Source of the DNA: Maribellus maritimus
GTDB lineage: Bacteria > Bacteroidota > Bacteroidia > Bacteroidales > Prolixibacteraceae
Length of the DNA stretch: 64,000 nt
Reading direction: 5' to 3'
Assembly (NCBI RefSeq): GCF_022267315.1
Contig: NZ_JAIKLE010000028.1
Span: forward strand, 25,469-89,468
The translations under genes were made by a program, and so were the position numbers. A model generated the notes under the pieces. It was not told the DNA's origin. It did no database searches and was given only the letters and a program-made list of their open reading frames with translations. Below, in pieces: positions 26,900 to 34,539 of the stretch (positions are counted from its first letter, which is position 1; each line of letters starts with the position of its first letter).

Positions 26900-28162
26900 T
26901 CAATTTTTAAACAGGAAAACCATGTGTGCAGGAATATCGCCTGCACGTACACTCCACTTAAGTTTTCCATTGCGATTGTAACAGTGCACAACTCCGCTGG
27001 ACACATAGTTCTTAGCATCGGTTACATAAATATCTCCATTGGCAGGATTGATTTGCAGCCCGTACGGAATCGTTATATCCTTTTCGGTTCCATCGGTAAT
27101 AAAATGGTCCGTAACCAGTTCTTTTGTTTTTACATTGATAATTCCATACGAAATTGTGTTTTCTTCGGCCTGCTCGTTCCACTCGGTACTGTAGAAATAA
27201 AGCGAATCTCCCTGAATACACATATTGCTGCACGGAATATCAAGGGTGTCAGTTACAACCATTTCGTTTGAATTCTGGCTTTTTCGTTCCAGCACAAAAA
27301 GGTTGGAAGGGATGCTGTTGTAATCGCCCCGCGATGAGACCCATAACTTTCCATATTTGTCTTTGCGCAGACGGTGCAAATTAATGCCCACGGGTATTTT
27401 CTGCACCTGTTTCATTCCGTACATTTCAACCACCGAAATTGTGTAGTCGTAGTTCGGAACACGATAGCCTCCTGAGTTGGCAATATAAATGTATTCGCCC
27501 ATTACCTCCAATTCATCCGGCTGGTAACCCACTGTTACTTTCCCGGTAATTTCCAGCGATGTTGTATCGATGCGGTAAACAGCTCCTAACTGCGCATCCG
27601 GGTCGATGGCTACCGGCCCCACATAAGCTGAAACATAGGCATTGCCACGCGAAAAACGGATATAACGGCAATTCGGAATATCCACCTGCCCGAGCCGCAC
27701 ACCGGTTTCGGCATCCATCACCTCAACTTTGTGCGAGCAATTGATTACCGCATATAGCTTGTTTCCATAAATCTGAATGTCGTTTCCAACATCGCCCAGC
27801 TCTTTAATTACATTTGGGTTTCTTTCTGCGTACAGGTTTCGGATATAATACGCATTTCTGAAATCCACAAAATCAATCGAAGCTTTATTACTCCCCATGT
27901 TCCCCTCGTTTAAAATATACATTCCAAGAGGGTCAGCATAGGGATTTAGTTCGCTGGGCAAAACATCGTATTCTGTGGGAACAACCAGTTCGTCTTTGCG
28001 GCAGGAATACAGCAAAAGAAAAAGAAATGCGAAATGAAAGCCCCTCCTAACCTCCCCGAAGGGGAGGGATAAGAGAAAAAATTTCACCGAACGTTTACAC
28101 TGTAACTTTTGAATTAATTCCACAGGAATGCCGGACATCAATTTATAAATAATACGATTCAT
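26900..28162 (-). CDS. BtuG-like cobalamin-binding beta-propeller lipoprotein (about 420 aa)
   Basis: YncE/DUF5074-type propeller of about seven blades (LGMYILNEGNMGSNKASIDF, then repeats such as GAVYRIDTTSLEITGKVTVG and KVEVMDAETGVRLGQVDIP). BtuG proteins of Bacteroides are surface lipoproteins that bind cobalamin very tightly and pass it to BtuB; position directly after the receptor gene under the same riboswitch supports that role. Two starts are possible: 28169-28171, touching the upstream stop, or 28160-28162 (MNRIIYK), which has a purine-rich stretch before it and is preferred. The signal region is odd: about 40 extra residues, partly encoded by a GC-rich palindrome, separate the start from the hydrophobic stretch and lipobox LLLYSCRKD. 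A later start codon is lacking, so export efficiency is uncertain. Confidence 0.85.
   Translation of the reverse strand: MNRIIYKLMSGIPVELIQKLQCKRSVKFFLLSLPFGEVRRGFHFAFLFLLLYSCRKDELVVPTEYDVLPSELNPYADPLGMYILNEGNMGSNKASIDFVDFRNAYYIRNLYAERNPNVIKELGDVGNDIQIYGNKLYAVINCSHKVEVMDAETGVRLGQVDIPNCRYIRFSRGNAYVSAYVGPVAIDPDAQLGAVYRIDTTSLEITGKVTVGYQPDELEVMGEYIYIANSGGYRVPNYDYTISVVEMYGMKQVQKIPVGINLHRLRKDKYGKLWVSSRGDYNSIPSNLFVLERKSQNSNEMVVTDTLDIPCSNMCIQGDSLYFYSTEWNEQAEENTISYGIINVKTKELVTDHFITDGTEKDITIPYGLQINPANGDIYVTDAKNYVSSGVVHCYNRNGKLKWSVRAGDIPAHMVFLFKN
28051..28067. repeat. Palindrome CCTCCCC-GAA-GGGGAGG inside a coding region
   Basis: Perfect seven-base inverted repeat with a three-base loop, preceded by CCCCTCCTAA. 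It is translated in frame as part of the unusual signal region (LPFGEVRRG) of the BtuG-like lipoprotein. The same kind of sequence occurs as a dispersed element in Bacteroidota genomes, as far as I recall. Confidence 0.65.
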
Positions 28163-28171
28163 CTTTAGCAT

Positions 28172-30184
28172 TTAAATTTCAATACCTATACGGAAGCGGT
28201 AATTTCGTTTTGGCATTGGGTAATTAAGAATTACATCATAATCCTGGCTCAGCAGGTTGTTTATCTCTGCGGAAAACTTCAGCGACAAGTCCTTTATTTT
28301 TAATGATTTTGATAAAGAGATATCGCTGGTGTACCAGGGTTGTGTATAGTTGTAGCGAATGTTTTCCTGCTGGTTATAGCGTTCACCAACATAAATATAG
28401 CTATAGTTCATCGACCAGCTTTTCCAGTTAAGCATGGCAATGGCCGAACCACTGTGCCAGGGAATGTATGGAATCTGGTCGCGGTGATACGTGTCTGCCG
28501 GGTCTGTTATATCAATGGCTTCCTGGTAGGTGTATTGCAGTTTTCCGGTTAAGCGCCATTCGTTCATAAAAAGAAGGGTTACCATTGTTGTAAGGTCTAT
28601 TCCGCGAATATCAACTTCCCCAAGGTTCAACATTGTCCATCGAAACTGTTGTCCTTTGGGATAAGCTACAATTTTATCTTTTGCATAATTATAGTAAACA
28701 TCAGCTCCGATATGAAATGATTCCAGTGTTCGGTTTTCCCGGTTTATATCGTACAGAACACCCAGATTGTATTGCTCTGCATATTCGGGACGGAGATAAG
28801 CATTGCCCATATCTGTATAATACAAATCGTTAAAAGTGGGCATACGAAAAGATTTCTTGTAAAAAGCGCGGAGAACAAGGTCGGTTGCAGCAAATGGCTG
28901 GTACGATAGAAACATGGCTGGAGTAAACACCTGTTTGTTCGGAACGGTGTCCCGTTCGCGGTTTTCTTCGTTAACAATGGTTTCCAGAATACTGGCCTGA
29001 ATTTTCAATTGGTCGGCCACGGTAAAAGCGGTGGCAGCCGAGAACCAGTGCGTTGTTCGGGAAACATCTACGAATTCTGACAAGCCATTCCACTGAAAAT
29101 CGTAAGCCGCAGAAATATCCCAGTTTTTGCGCAGTGCATATTTATTTGCCCACGAAAAATAGAGCTCTTTTTGCCTGTAAGTATTATCAACATGAATCAG
29201 CTTGTCGTCATTATTAATGTAATGCGTCAGGTCAACAGCGTACTTCATGTTTAGTTTGGAGCTAAATTTCGAACTGAAATCCTGCTCGTAAACGCCCTGT
29301 ATAAATGAGTTGTTATCCCACAAACGCTCACCATTTCGCCACACATTATTTACGATAGCGCCCGGAACCCCGCGCTCTGAATCGTAATGGTACAGCTGTA
29401 CTTTCCAGAACCCAGAAGATAAATACCCGTTCAGACTTCCCTCCAAACGAACAGCGTCGATATCGCCGTTTTCCCGGACAGCTGTAGTATCGTAGGCTAG
29501 CTCGCCGGAAGGTGTAACACGCCGGTAGCGAAATTTGTATTTGCCATCGGCATTAATCCATTCGGCGCTAAATGTGGTGTTGATTTTTTCGTTTATTTTA
29601 TATTCATAAAGAACCGAAGGGTTAAACAGGCCAAAAGAACCGCTTCGCAAGGCCGCTTTAATATTTGTGTCTTTTCCTTTTGCGAATCTCGGACGACGGG
29701 TTGTCAGGTAAATACTTCCGGCAGAACCAAATTCTTTGGCCGATTGGAAAATCTCACTTTTTTGTCCGTTGTACAGCGAAATCTCTTCTACATTTTCTAA
29801 AGAGAACTTGCCTAAATCTATCTGTCCGTTTTGAGCATTGCCCAGTTGAATTCCGTTGTAGAAAACTCCCATGTGGTTTGTTCCCATACTACGAATGTTC
29901 ACCGTTTTTAATCCGCCAATACCTCCATAATCTTTAATCTGAACGCCGGAAAAAAAACGAATTGCATCGGCAACAGAATAACTGTTTAGCTGTTGCAGTT
30001 CTTTCCCTTTCAGCGTTTGAGCAGGAATAATTTCTTTGTAGCGATTGGCAACTACCTTTACTTCGCCGATGTGCTGAACGCTGTCTAATTTACTCTGTGA
30101 AAATGCACTAATTGATATTGCAAATAGTGTAAGCCCACAAAAGAACCTAACAAAATACATAAAAAGCCATTTTAATTTTTTCAA
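28172..30184 (-). CDS. btuB: BtuB-like TonB-dependent cobalamin receptor (670 aa)
   Basis: Outer-membrane receptor that takes up cobalamin using energy from TonB. A signal sequence covers about residues 1-30 (ending ISAFSQS). The plug domain (about 40-160) starts with IGEVKVVANRYKEIIPAQTL and contains LKTVNIRSMGTNHMGVFYNG; the remainder is a 22-strand-type barrel with alternating aromatic strands, ending YRFRIGIEI. There is no N-terminal carboxypeptidase-like extension, so it is not a SusC-type receptor; length fits BtuB-like proteins. The cobalamin riboswitch lies about 110 bp upstream, and a BtuG-like gene follows immediately. It is the first gene of the operon. A corrinoid other than B12 is possible as substrate. 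Confidence 0.92.
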   Translation of the reverse strand: MKKLKWLFMYFVRFFCGLTLFAISISAFSQSKLDSVQHIGEVKVVANRYKEIIPAQTLKGKELQQLNSYSVADAIRFFSGVQIKDYGGIGGLKTVNIRSMGTNHMGVFYNGIQLGNAQNGQIDLGKFSLENVEEISLYNGQKSEIFQSAKEFGSAGSIYLTTRRPRFAKGKDTNIKAALRSGSFGLFNPSVLYEYKINEKINTTFSAEWINADGKYKFRYRRVTPSGELAYDTTAVRENGDIDAVRLEGSLNGYLSSGFWKVQLYHYDSERGVPGAIVNNVWRNGERLWDNNSFIQGVYEQDFSSKFSSKLNMKYAVDLTHYINNDDKLIHVDNTYRQKELYFSWANKYALRKNWDISAAYDFQWNGLSEFVDVSRTTHWFSAATAFTVADQLKIQASILETIVNEENRERDTVPNKQVFTPAMFLSYQPFAATDLVLRAFYKKSFRMPTFNDLYYTDMGNAYLRPEYAEQYNLGVLYDINRENRTLESFHIGADVYYNYAKDKIVAYPKGQQFRWTMLNLGEVDIRGIDLTTMVTLLFMNEWRLTGKLQYTYQEAIDITDPADTYHRDQIPYIPWHSGSAIAMLNWKSWSMNYSYIYVGERYNQQENIRYNYTQPWYTSDISLSKSLKIKDLSLKFSAEINNLLSQDYDVILNYPMPKRNYRFRIGIEI

Positions 30185-30295
30185 TCAAAACAGACTTCGA
30201 AGACCAATAGTATCGGGATAAACCTGGAGCAAAATCAGCGATTCTGCCTCTGTTTGTCGCCGGCTTTTATTCCTCGAAAGCCATCAACTAAAATC

Positions 30296-30478
30296 TTGGC
30301 AGGTCTTCTGACTTACTCCATCTTTGAAACTCCCTTCCCATCCGTCAGATGACGGACAGTGGTTTTGAGTATTGTTCAAAGACTTTGGCGGAGCTTACAG
30401 CAGCGGGTCTGTTCAGGATTTTCACCTGATTCCCTTTTCACCGTTTCTTCGATTATGAAAAATGCGGCACCAAAATCG
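30296..30478 (-). promoter_or_regulatory. Cobalamin riboswitch
   Basis: On the minus strand the order of conserved blocks is characteristic: GGTGCC near 30475, GGGAATCAGGTGAAAATCC near 30420-30435, CAGACCCGCTGCTGTAAG, a variable arm with CCACTGTCC, and the closing GTCAGAAGACCTGCC near 30298. These are the B12-box and core elements of adenosylcobalamin-type riboswitches. It lies in the leader of the btuB-like gene. By known mechanism, bound cobalamin lowers expression, so the whole operon down to the giant protein should be induced when cobalamin is scarce. Confidence 0.95.
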
Positions 30479-30896
30479 GAGGCGAAGTTAGCATAAATAT
30501 TTGAAGACTTTAAAATTTATTTTAAACGAATGATCATTTTTTTTCTAATAAGGTTGCCCTGTCACTCTATAGTCTTTGCTTCTTTTTCTGCCTTCCTTTG
30601 TTTCTAAATTTTAAAGCAGTCTCATAATCTACAGTCAAAAAGTTTTACATTTTTTCCGGGTGGGTTCAGCCATATAATCAGAGAATTATAAGATTTATTT
30701 CTTGTAATTTTTTTCAGCATATGAAAAGAATATTACTACAAAAGTGACTAGCAAAAAGGAATATTTCGCCCAGAAGTTGATATCTCTTGTTTTTATAAAA
30801 AACTTATTTAAAATGTTGTGTCTGCAAAAATTTAGTTGTCAATGGATTGAAGTTATTTTTTTTTGCTCTGATTTTAGAAATTCAAAAGGTAACCGT
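30479..30896. other. Gene-free stretch between riboswitch and LacI gene
   Basis: The promoter of the cobalamin operon must lie just to the right of the riboswitch, on the minus strand; a TATTTATG-like box near 30490-30500 is a weak candidate. Segment 30579-30669 resembles 14871-14960, with words in the same order, and may be a decayed repeat. The remaining AT-rich sequence shows no credible gene. Confidence 0.4.
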
Positions 30897-31913
30897 CTAC
30901 TTAATTTTTACCGACGATTCTCTTTCCACCAGATTTGTTTTTAAAATTACAGTTCGTGGAAAAGCGGATGTTTGAATTCTTTCAAAAAATAATTCAGCAG
31001 CTTTACGCCCCGTTTCAAAGGTTGGATGCGTAATGGAAGTGAGCGGTGGTTCTACTACAGTAGCATGAAAATCATCTGTAAAACCAACCAATCCAATATC
31101 ATCGGGAATTTGATATCCTCGTTCCCTTATTTTTTTCATTGCGGCAAAGGCAACTGTGTCATTAATTCCAAAAACTGCATCTGGCGGGTTTTCCAAATCC
31201 AGTAAACGTTTCATTGCACTGCTGGCCGAGTCATAGCTTAGGTCACAGCTCTCAATCAATTCCTTTGCTATTGGTAAGCCAGAATCTTTCAAACCTGATA
31301 AATAGCCATCCAGTCTTTCTTTGGAAATATTCAGATGCGACGGCCCTGAAATAAAGGCAATTCTCCGGTAGCCCTGCCGGTAAAAATGCCGTGTTATCTT
31401 TTTTGCCGCTTCTTTATTGTCAACCGTTACCGACGATACCCTATTGGGCAAACAAACGCGGTCAAAAAATACCAATGGGATATTCTGGTTTAACAGTGTT
31501 TTAAAATGAGAAATGTCGGTCGTTTCGCTGCTCATACAAATAATCAATCCCTCCACCCGGGCTTTTAATAAATTTTTGATTGATTCTTTTTCTTTTTGCG
31601 AAGATTCGTTTGAACTTGCGATTAATATAAAATAGCCCTTTTCGTTCGCGTAACTTTCAATTCCTGAAATTATTGATGAGTAAAAATGGGTTACCAGATC
31701 GGGGACTATAACACCAATCATTCGTGTTTCCTGTTTTAGTAAGCCCATTGCCAAAGGATTCGGGCTGTAATTCTTTTCCATTGCGAGTTGTTTAACTTTT
31801 TTTTTCATCTCCCGGCTAATATCCGGATGATCTTTTAAAGCTCTGGAAACGGTGGAGATAGAGATGTTCAATTCTTTCGCGAGATCCTTTAATGAAGTAT
31901 GACGATTTCCCAT
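30897..31913 (-). CDS. LacI-family transcriptional regulator (338 aa)
   Basis: DNA-binding repressor or activator responding to a sugar. The N-terminal helix-turn-helix is clear (SLKDLAKELNISISTVSRAL, about residues 7-26), followed by the hinge region and a periplasmic-binding-protein-like ligand domain (from about 62, IGVIVPDLVTHFYSSIISGI, to the end, with GLVGFTDDFHATVVEPPLT). It is divergent from the fucose-use operon, with strong inverted repeats in the shared intergenic region, so it probably controls both that operon and itself. The ligand is probably L-fucose or a product of its oxidation, inferred from the neighbouring genes. The TGGGAAATCG-like start region and stop at 30897 are unambiguous. 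Confidence 0.92.
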   Translation of the reverse strand: MGNRHTSLKDLAKELNISISTVSRALKDHPDISREMKKKVKQLAMEKNYSPNPLAMGLLKQETRMIGVIVPDLVTHFYSSIISGIESYANEKGYFILIASSNESSQKEKESIKNLLKARVEGLIICMSSETTDISHFKTLLNQNIPLVFFDRVCLPNRVSSVTVDNKEAAKKITRHFYRQGYRRIAFISGPSHLNISKERLDGYLSGLKDSGLPIAKELIESCDLSYDSASSAMKRLLDLENPPDAVFGINDTVAFAAMKKIRERGYQIPDDIGLVGFTDDFHATVVEPPLTSITHPTFETGRKAAELFFERIQTSAFPRTVILKTNLVERESSVKIK

Positions 31914-32219
31914 TTTTGACTGCTTTCAGCGTAAAAATTTCTGTTTTGTTTGAATGTAAATAATGTTCTAAAACATTTTTTTTAGAACGCAAAGCTTTCC
32001 GCAAAGCTTTGCACTAAAAAGGCAGCTTACGGCTGTTTTGACAAGATAATTAATTATGGGAAATTTACTTCAAAATTAACAGTAAATGAATTTTAGAAAC
32101 GAAAGAAGTATAACAATGAAAGTAAAACTAAATGTTTATTCGTGTCAAATCCCAAAAAAGGTTCAGATAGTTTGAAGCTAATGATGATGATACCGGATTT
32201 TTATAGAGAACAATAACAA
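31914..32219. promoter_or_regulatory. Divergent regulatory region between LacI gene and fucose operon
   Basis: About 300 bases holding candidate operators at 31965-32012 and both promoters. The part nearer the plus-strand gene (32040-32219) is AT-rich with no clear Bacteroidota promoter that I can assign confidently. Confidence 0.5.
31965..32012. promoter_or_regulatory. Candidate LacI-family operators
   Basis: Three elements in a row: a 9-base inverted repeat GTTCTAAAA-N6-TTTTAGAAC (31965-31988), then GCAAAGCTTTCC (31989-32000), then the perfect 12-bp palindrome GCAAAGCTTTGC (32001-32012). The last two share GCAAAGCTTT in direct repeat 12 bp apart, near one helical turn. LacI proteins bind short palindromes with a central CG or similar step, so the 12-mer is the best operator candidate. 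Position between divergent genes supports it. Confidence 0.5.
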
Positions 32220-33263
32220 ATGGATACAACAAAACAATTTGGGAATTCGGGGTTGGATTGCCCCAGGATAATTTACGGAACAAGTTATTTGGGAAACTTA
32301 TACCGTGAGCTAACAACAGAAGAAAAGTTTTCAATCATAAAAGAATGGTTTCGGGTGAGCGATGACAGAGTGATGATTGACAGCGCTGGGAAGTATGGCG
32401 CAGGGCTTGCGCTGGAAGTAATTGGGGAAGGACTCAGGAAATTAAATGTGGCTCCGGATGATATTCTGATTAGCAATAAATTAGGTTGGTTCCGGGTGCC
32501 ATTAACTAACGAAGAGCCAACATTTGAGCCTGGTGCCTGGGCAAATCTGAAACACGATGCGGTTCAGAAAATCAGCTACTCCGGAATTTTGGAATGTTGG
32601 GAGCAAGGGTGCGAGCTTTTAGGAGGGCGATATAAACCTCAGATTGTATCGGTACACGATCCGGATGAATATCTTGAAGTGGCAAAAGATGCCGCAGACA
32701 GGGAAGCACGTTTGAAGGATATTCTGGGAGCTTATAAAGCATTATTTGAACTAAAAGAGAAAGGTGAAGTAAAAGCGGTTGGAATAGGCTCCAAAGACTG
32801 GCTTGTGATAAAAGAACTGTATCAGAAAGTAAAGTTCGACTGGGTTATGTTTGCAAACAAATTTACCTTGTTTCACCACCCCAAACCTGTTGTTGAATTT
32901 ATCGAACAATTGGGCAAAGATTCGGTGTGTATTATCAATTCGGCCATTTTTAATGCCGGTTTTATTACAGGTGGCGAATATTTTGACTATCGGATTGTAA
33001 ACAGATCATTTCCAAAAGATAAGCATTTGTTTGACTGGAGGGATAAATTATTTGCCATTTGCGAAAAGCATAAAATTACACCCGGAGAAGCTTGTTTAAA
33101 GTTTTCATTTTCTGCTCCTCAGGTTTGTGCCGTTGCGCTTAATCCCAGCAAGCCCAAACGGATGGCAAGGAATAAGGAAATTTTGAAAATGGAACTTCCG
33201 GCAGAGTTTTGGCATGAACTAAAAAACGAATCTGTTATTGATCCGAACTATAGATATCTATAA
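32220..33263 (+). CDS. Aldo/keto reductase, probable L-fucose (aldose 1-) dehydrogenase (347 aa)
   Basis: TIM-barrel NAD(P)-dependent oxidoreductase. The catalytic tetrad of the family is visible as D54, Y59, K87 (SNKLGW) and H146 (SVHDPD). The layout resembles D-threo-aldose 1-dehydrogenase/L-fucose dehydrogenase enzymes, which oxidise L-fucose or related sugars to the lactone. Context agrees: it is first in an operon with a probable fuconolactonase remnant, a sugar-type zinc dehydrogenase and an alpha-L-fucosidase, divergent from a LacI regulator. No signal peptide, so cytoplasmic. The fine substrate (L-fucose, L-galactose or D-arabinose) is inferred from neighbours, not from the residues. 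Confidence 0.85.
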   Translation: MDTTKQFGNSGLDCPRIIYGTSYLGNLYRELTTEEKFSIIKEWFRVSDDRVMIDSAGKYGAGLALEVIGEGLRKLNVAPDDILISNKLGWFRVPLTNEEPTFEPGAWANLKHDAVQKISYSGILECWEQGCELLGGRYKPQIVSVHDPDEYLEVAKDAADREARLKDILGAYKALFELKEKGEVKAVGIGSKDWLVIKELYQKVKFDWVMFANKFTLFHHPKPVVEFIEQLGKDSVCIINSAIFNAGFITGGEYFDYRIVNRSFPKDKHLFDWRDKLFAICEKHKITPGEACLKFSFSAPQVCAVALNPSKPKRMARNKEILKMELPAEFWHELKNESVIDPNYRYL

Positions 33264-33274
33264 TTGATCCGAAT

Positions 33275-33397
33275 ATGATTGTTGGTGCTTGTCATTATTA
33301 TTTAAGATATAACTCAGGTGAGTTGGGACTGGGCGATTGTGAAATTGTGTCGCTTCTCATAAAAATGTACATGGTGTTTACCAAATTTCAAAATTAG
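33275..33397 (+). pseudogene. Probable remnant of an L-fuconolactonase (amidohydrolase) gene
   Basis: A 40-codon frame starts MIVGACHYYLRYNSGELG and ends at a TAG. It resembles the start of amidohydrolase-type fuconolactonases, which typically read MIIDAHxHFWxYNxxEFGW. The metal-binding DAHxH motif is damaged here (GACHY) and nothing of the remaining ~240 residues is left. Fuconolactonase is the pathway step between sugar dehydrogenase and later enzymes, so its remains in exactly this place make sense. A short peptide of chance similarity is the alternative. Confidence 0.5.
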
Positions 33398-33406
33398 AGT
33401 TTAGAA

Positions 33407-34423
33407 ATGAAAGCTATAGAGATTACAAAACCGGGAGAGATTAGCGTAGTTGAACGGGAAATACCACGAATGGGAAAAAAGGATGTTCTTTTAAAGCTGA
33501 ACTACGTTGGTTTTTGCGGATCAGACAGAAGTACTTTTTTAGGGAAAAACCCTTTGGTTCAATATCCAAGAATTCCGGGACATGAAATATCAGCCGTTAT
33601 TGAAGCTGTGGGAGAAAAGGTTCCGGCTACTTTCAAAAAAGGTCAGAATGTAACAGTGGTACCTTATACCAATTGTGGGCAGTGCAATTCATGTAAACAA
33701 AAGCGGTTTAATGCATGTCTGCATAATCAAACTCTTGGTGTACAGCGTGACGGAGCAATGACTGAATATATTGTGGTCCCTTGGGAGAAGGTTCTTGCAA
33801 ATGCAGAACTAAGTGAGATTCAGCTTGCGCTTGTTGAACCAATTACCGTTGGATTTCATGCGGTTGACAACGGAAAGGTTAATGATTTGGATACGGTGTT
33901 GGTATTTGGTTGCGGGATGATTGGAAGTGGAGCAATAATAAGGGCAGCGCTCCGCGGAGCAACCGTTATTGCAGCAGATATTGATGATGTTAAACTGGAG
34001 GTGGCCAAAAAATTGGGAGCTGACTATGTGATCAATTCCAGAATTCAAAATTTGCATCAGGAACTGGAAAAAATTACGCATGGGAACGGGCCAACGGTGG
34101 TGATTGAAGCGGCTGGAAATCCTGAAACATACCGGGCGGCAATAGAAGAAGTTGCTTTTGCGGGGCGGGTTGTATGTATCGGTTACGCAGCAAGCGAAGT
34201 GTCTTTTGCAACTAAACTTTGGGTGCAAAAAGAATTGGTTATTACGGGTTCAAGAAATGCAAACTCCTCTGATTTTGAGGCTGTAATTAAGTACCTTAAA
34301 AATAATCAGCCTGATGAAAATATTTTTGTTTCAAAAACGGTAAGTCCGAACGATGCCCCCGGAGCCATGAAAGATTGGTCGGAGGCGCCCGGTGAAATTA
34401 TGAAAATACTCGTTCAGTTTTAA
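33407..34423 (+). CDS. Zinc-dependent alcohol dehydrogenase, sugar/polyol type (338 aa)
   Basis: Medium-chain dehydrogenase. Catalytic zinc ligands C37, H59 and E60 and the structural zinc cysteines C90, C93, C96 and C104 are all present, followed by a Rossmann fold with VLVFGCGMIGSGAI at about 170. Enzymes of this layout oxidise polyols, L-threonine, L-galactonate or similar hydroxy acids with NAD. In this operon it most likely handles an intermediate of L-fucose oxidation, such as an acid after lactone opening. The start ATG at 33407 is 10 bp after the lactonase remnant. Exact substrate is not decided by the sequence. Confidence 0.88.
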   Translation: MKAIEITKPGEISVVEREIPRMGKKDVLLKLNYVGFCGSDRSTFLGKNPLVQYPRIPGHEISAVIEAVGEKVPATFKKGQNVTVVPYTNCGQCNSCKQKRFNACLHNQTLGVQRDGAMTEYIVVPWEKVLANAELSEIQLALVEPITVGFHAVDNGKVNDLDTVLVFGCGMIGSGAIIRAALRGATVIAADIDDVKLEVAKKLGADYVINSRIQNLHQELEKITHGNGPTVVIEAAGNPETYRAAIEEVAFAGRVVCIGYAASEVSFATKLWVQKELVITGSRNANSSDFEAVIKYLKNNQPDENIFVSKTVSPNDAPGAMKDWSEAPGEIMKILVQF

Positions 34424-34539
34424 AATTACCATTCTTTTGATAATGAGATAAAAAACAACGAAATTGCTGAATTGGAATTGGCTATAGACAAAGTCTGCAG
34501 GAGCAAACAACAAAATTATAATAACTAAAACTTAAAAAG

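Noticed and set aside
26896..27018. Upstream extension of the PKD-like lipoprotein
   Set aside because: It would overlap the preceding gene by over 100 bp and bury the signal peptide; the ATG at 26893-26895 gives a clean lipobox.
34424..34539. Possible decayed gene tail in the gap before the GH29 lipoprotein
   Set aside because: A 28-codon open stretch (ELELAIDKVCRS) exists, but I cannot match it to any family, so it is left uncalled.
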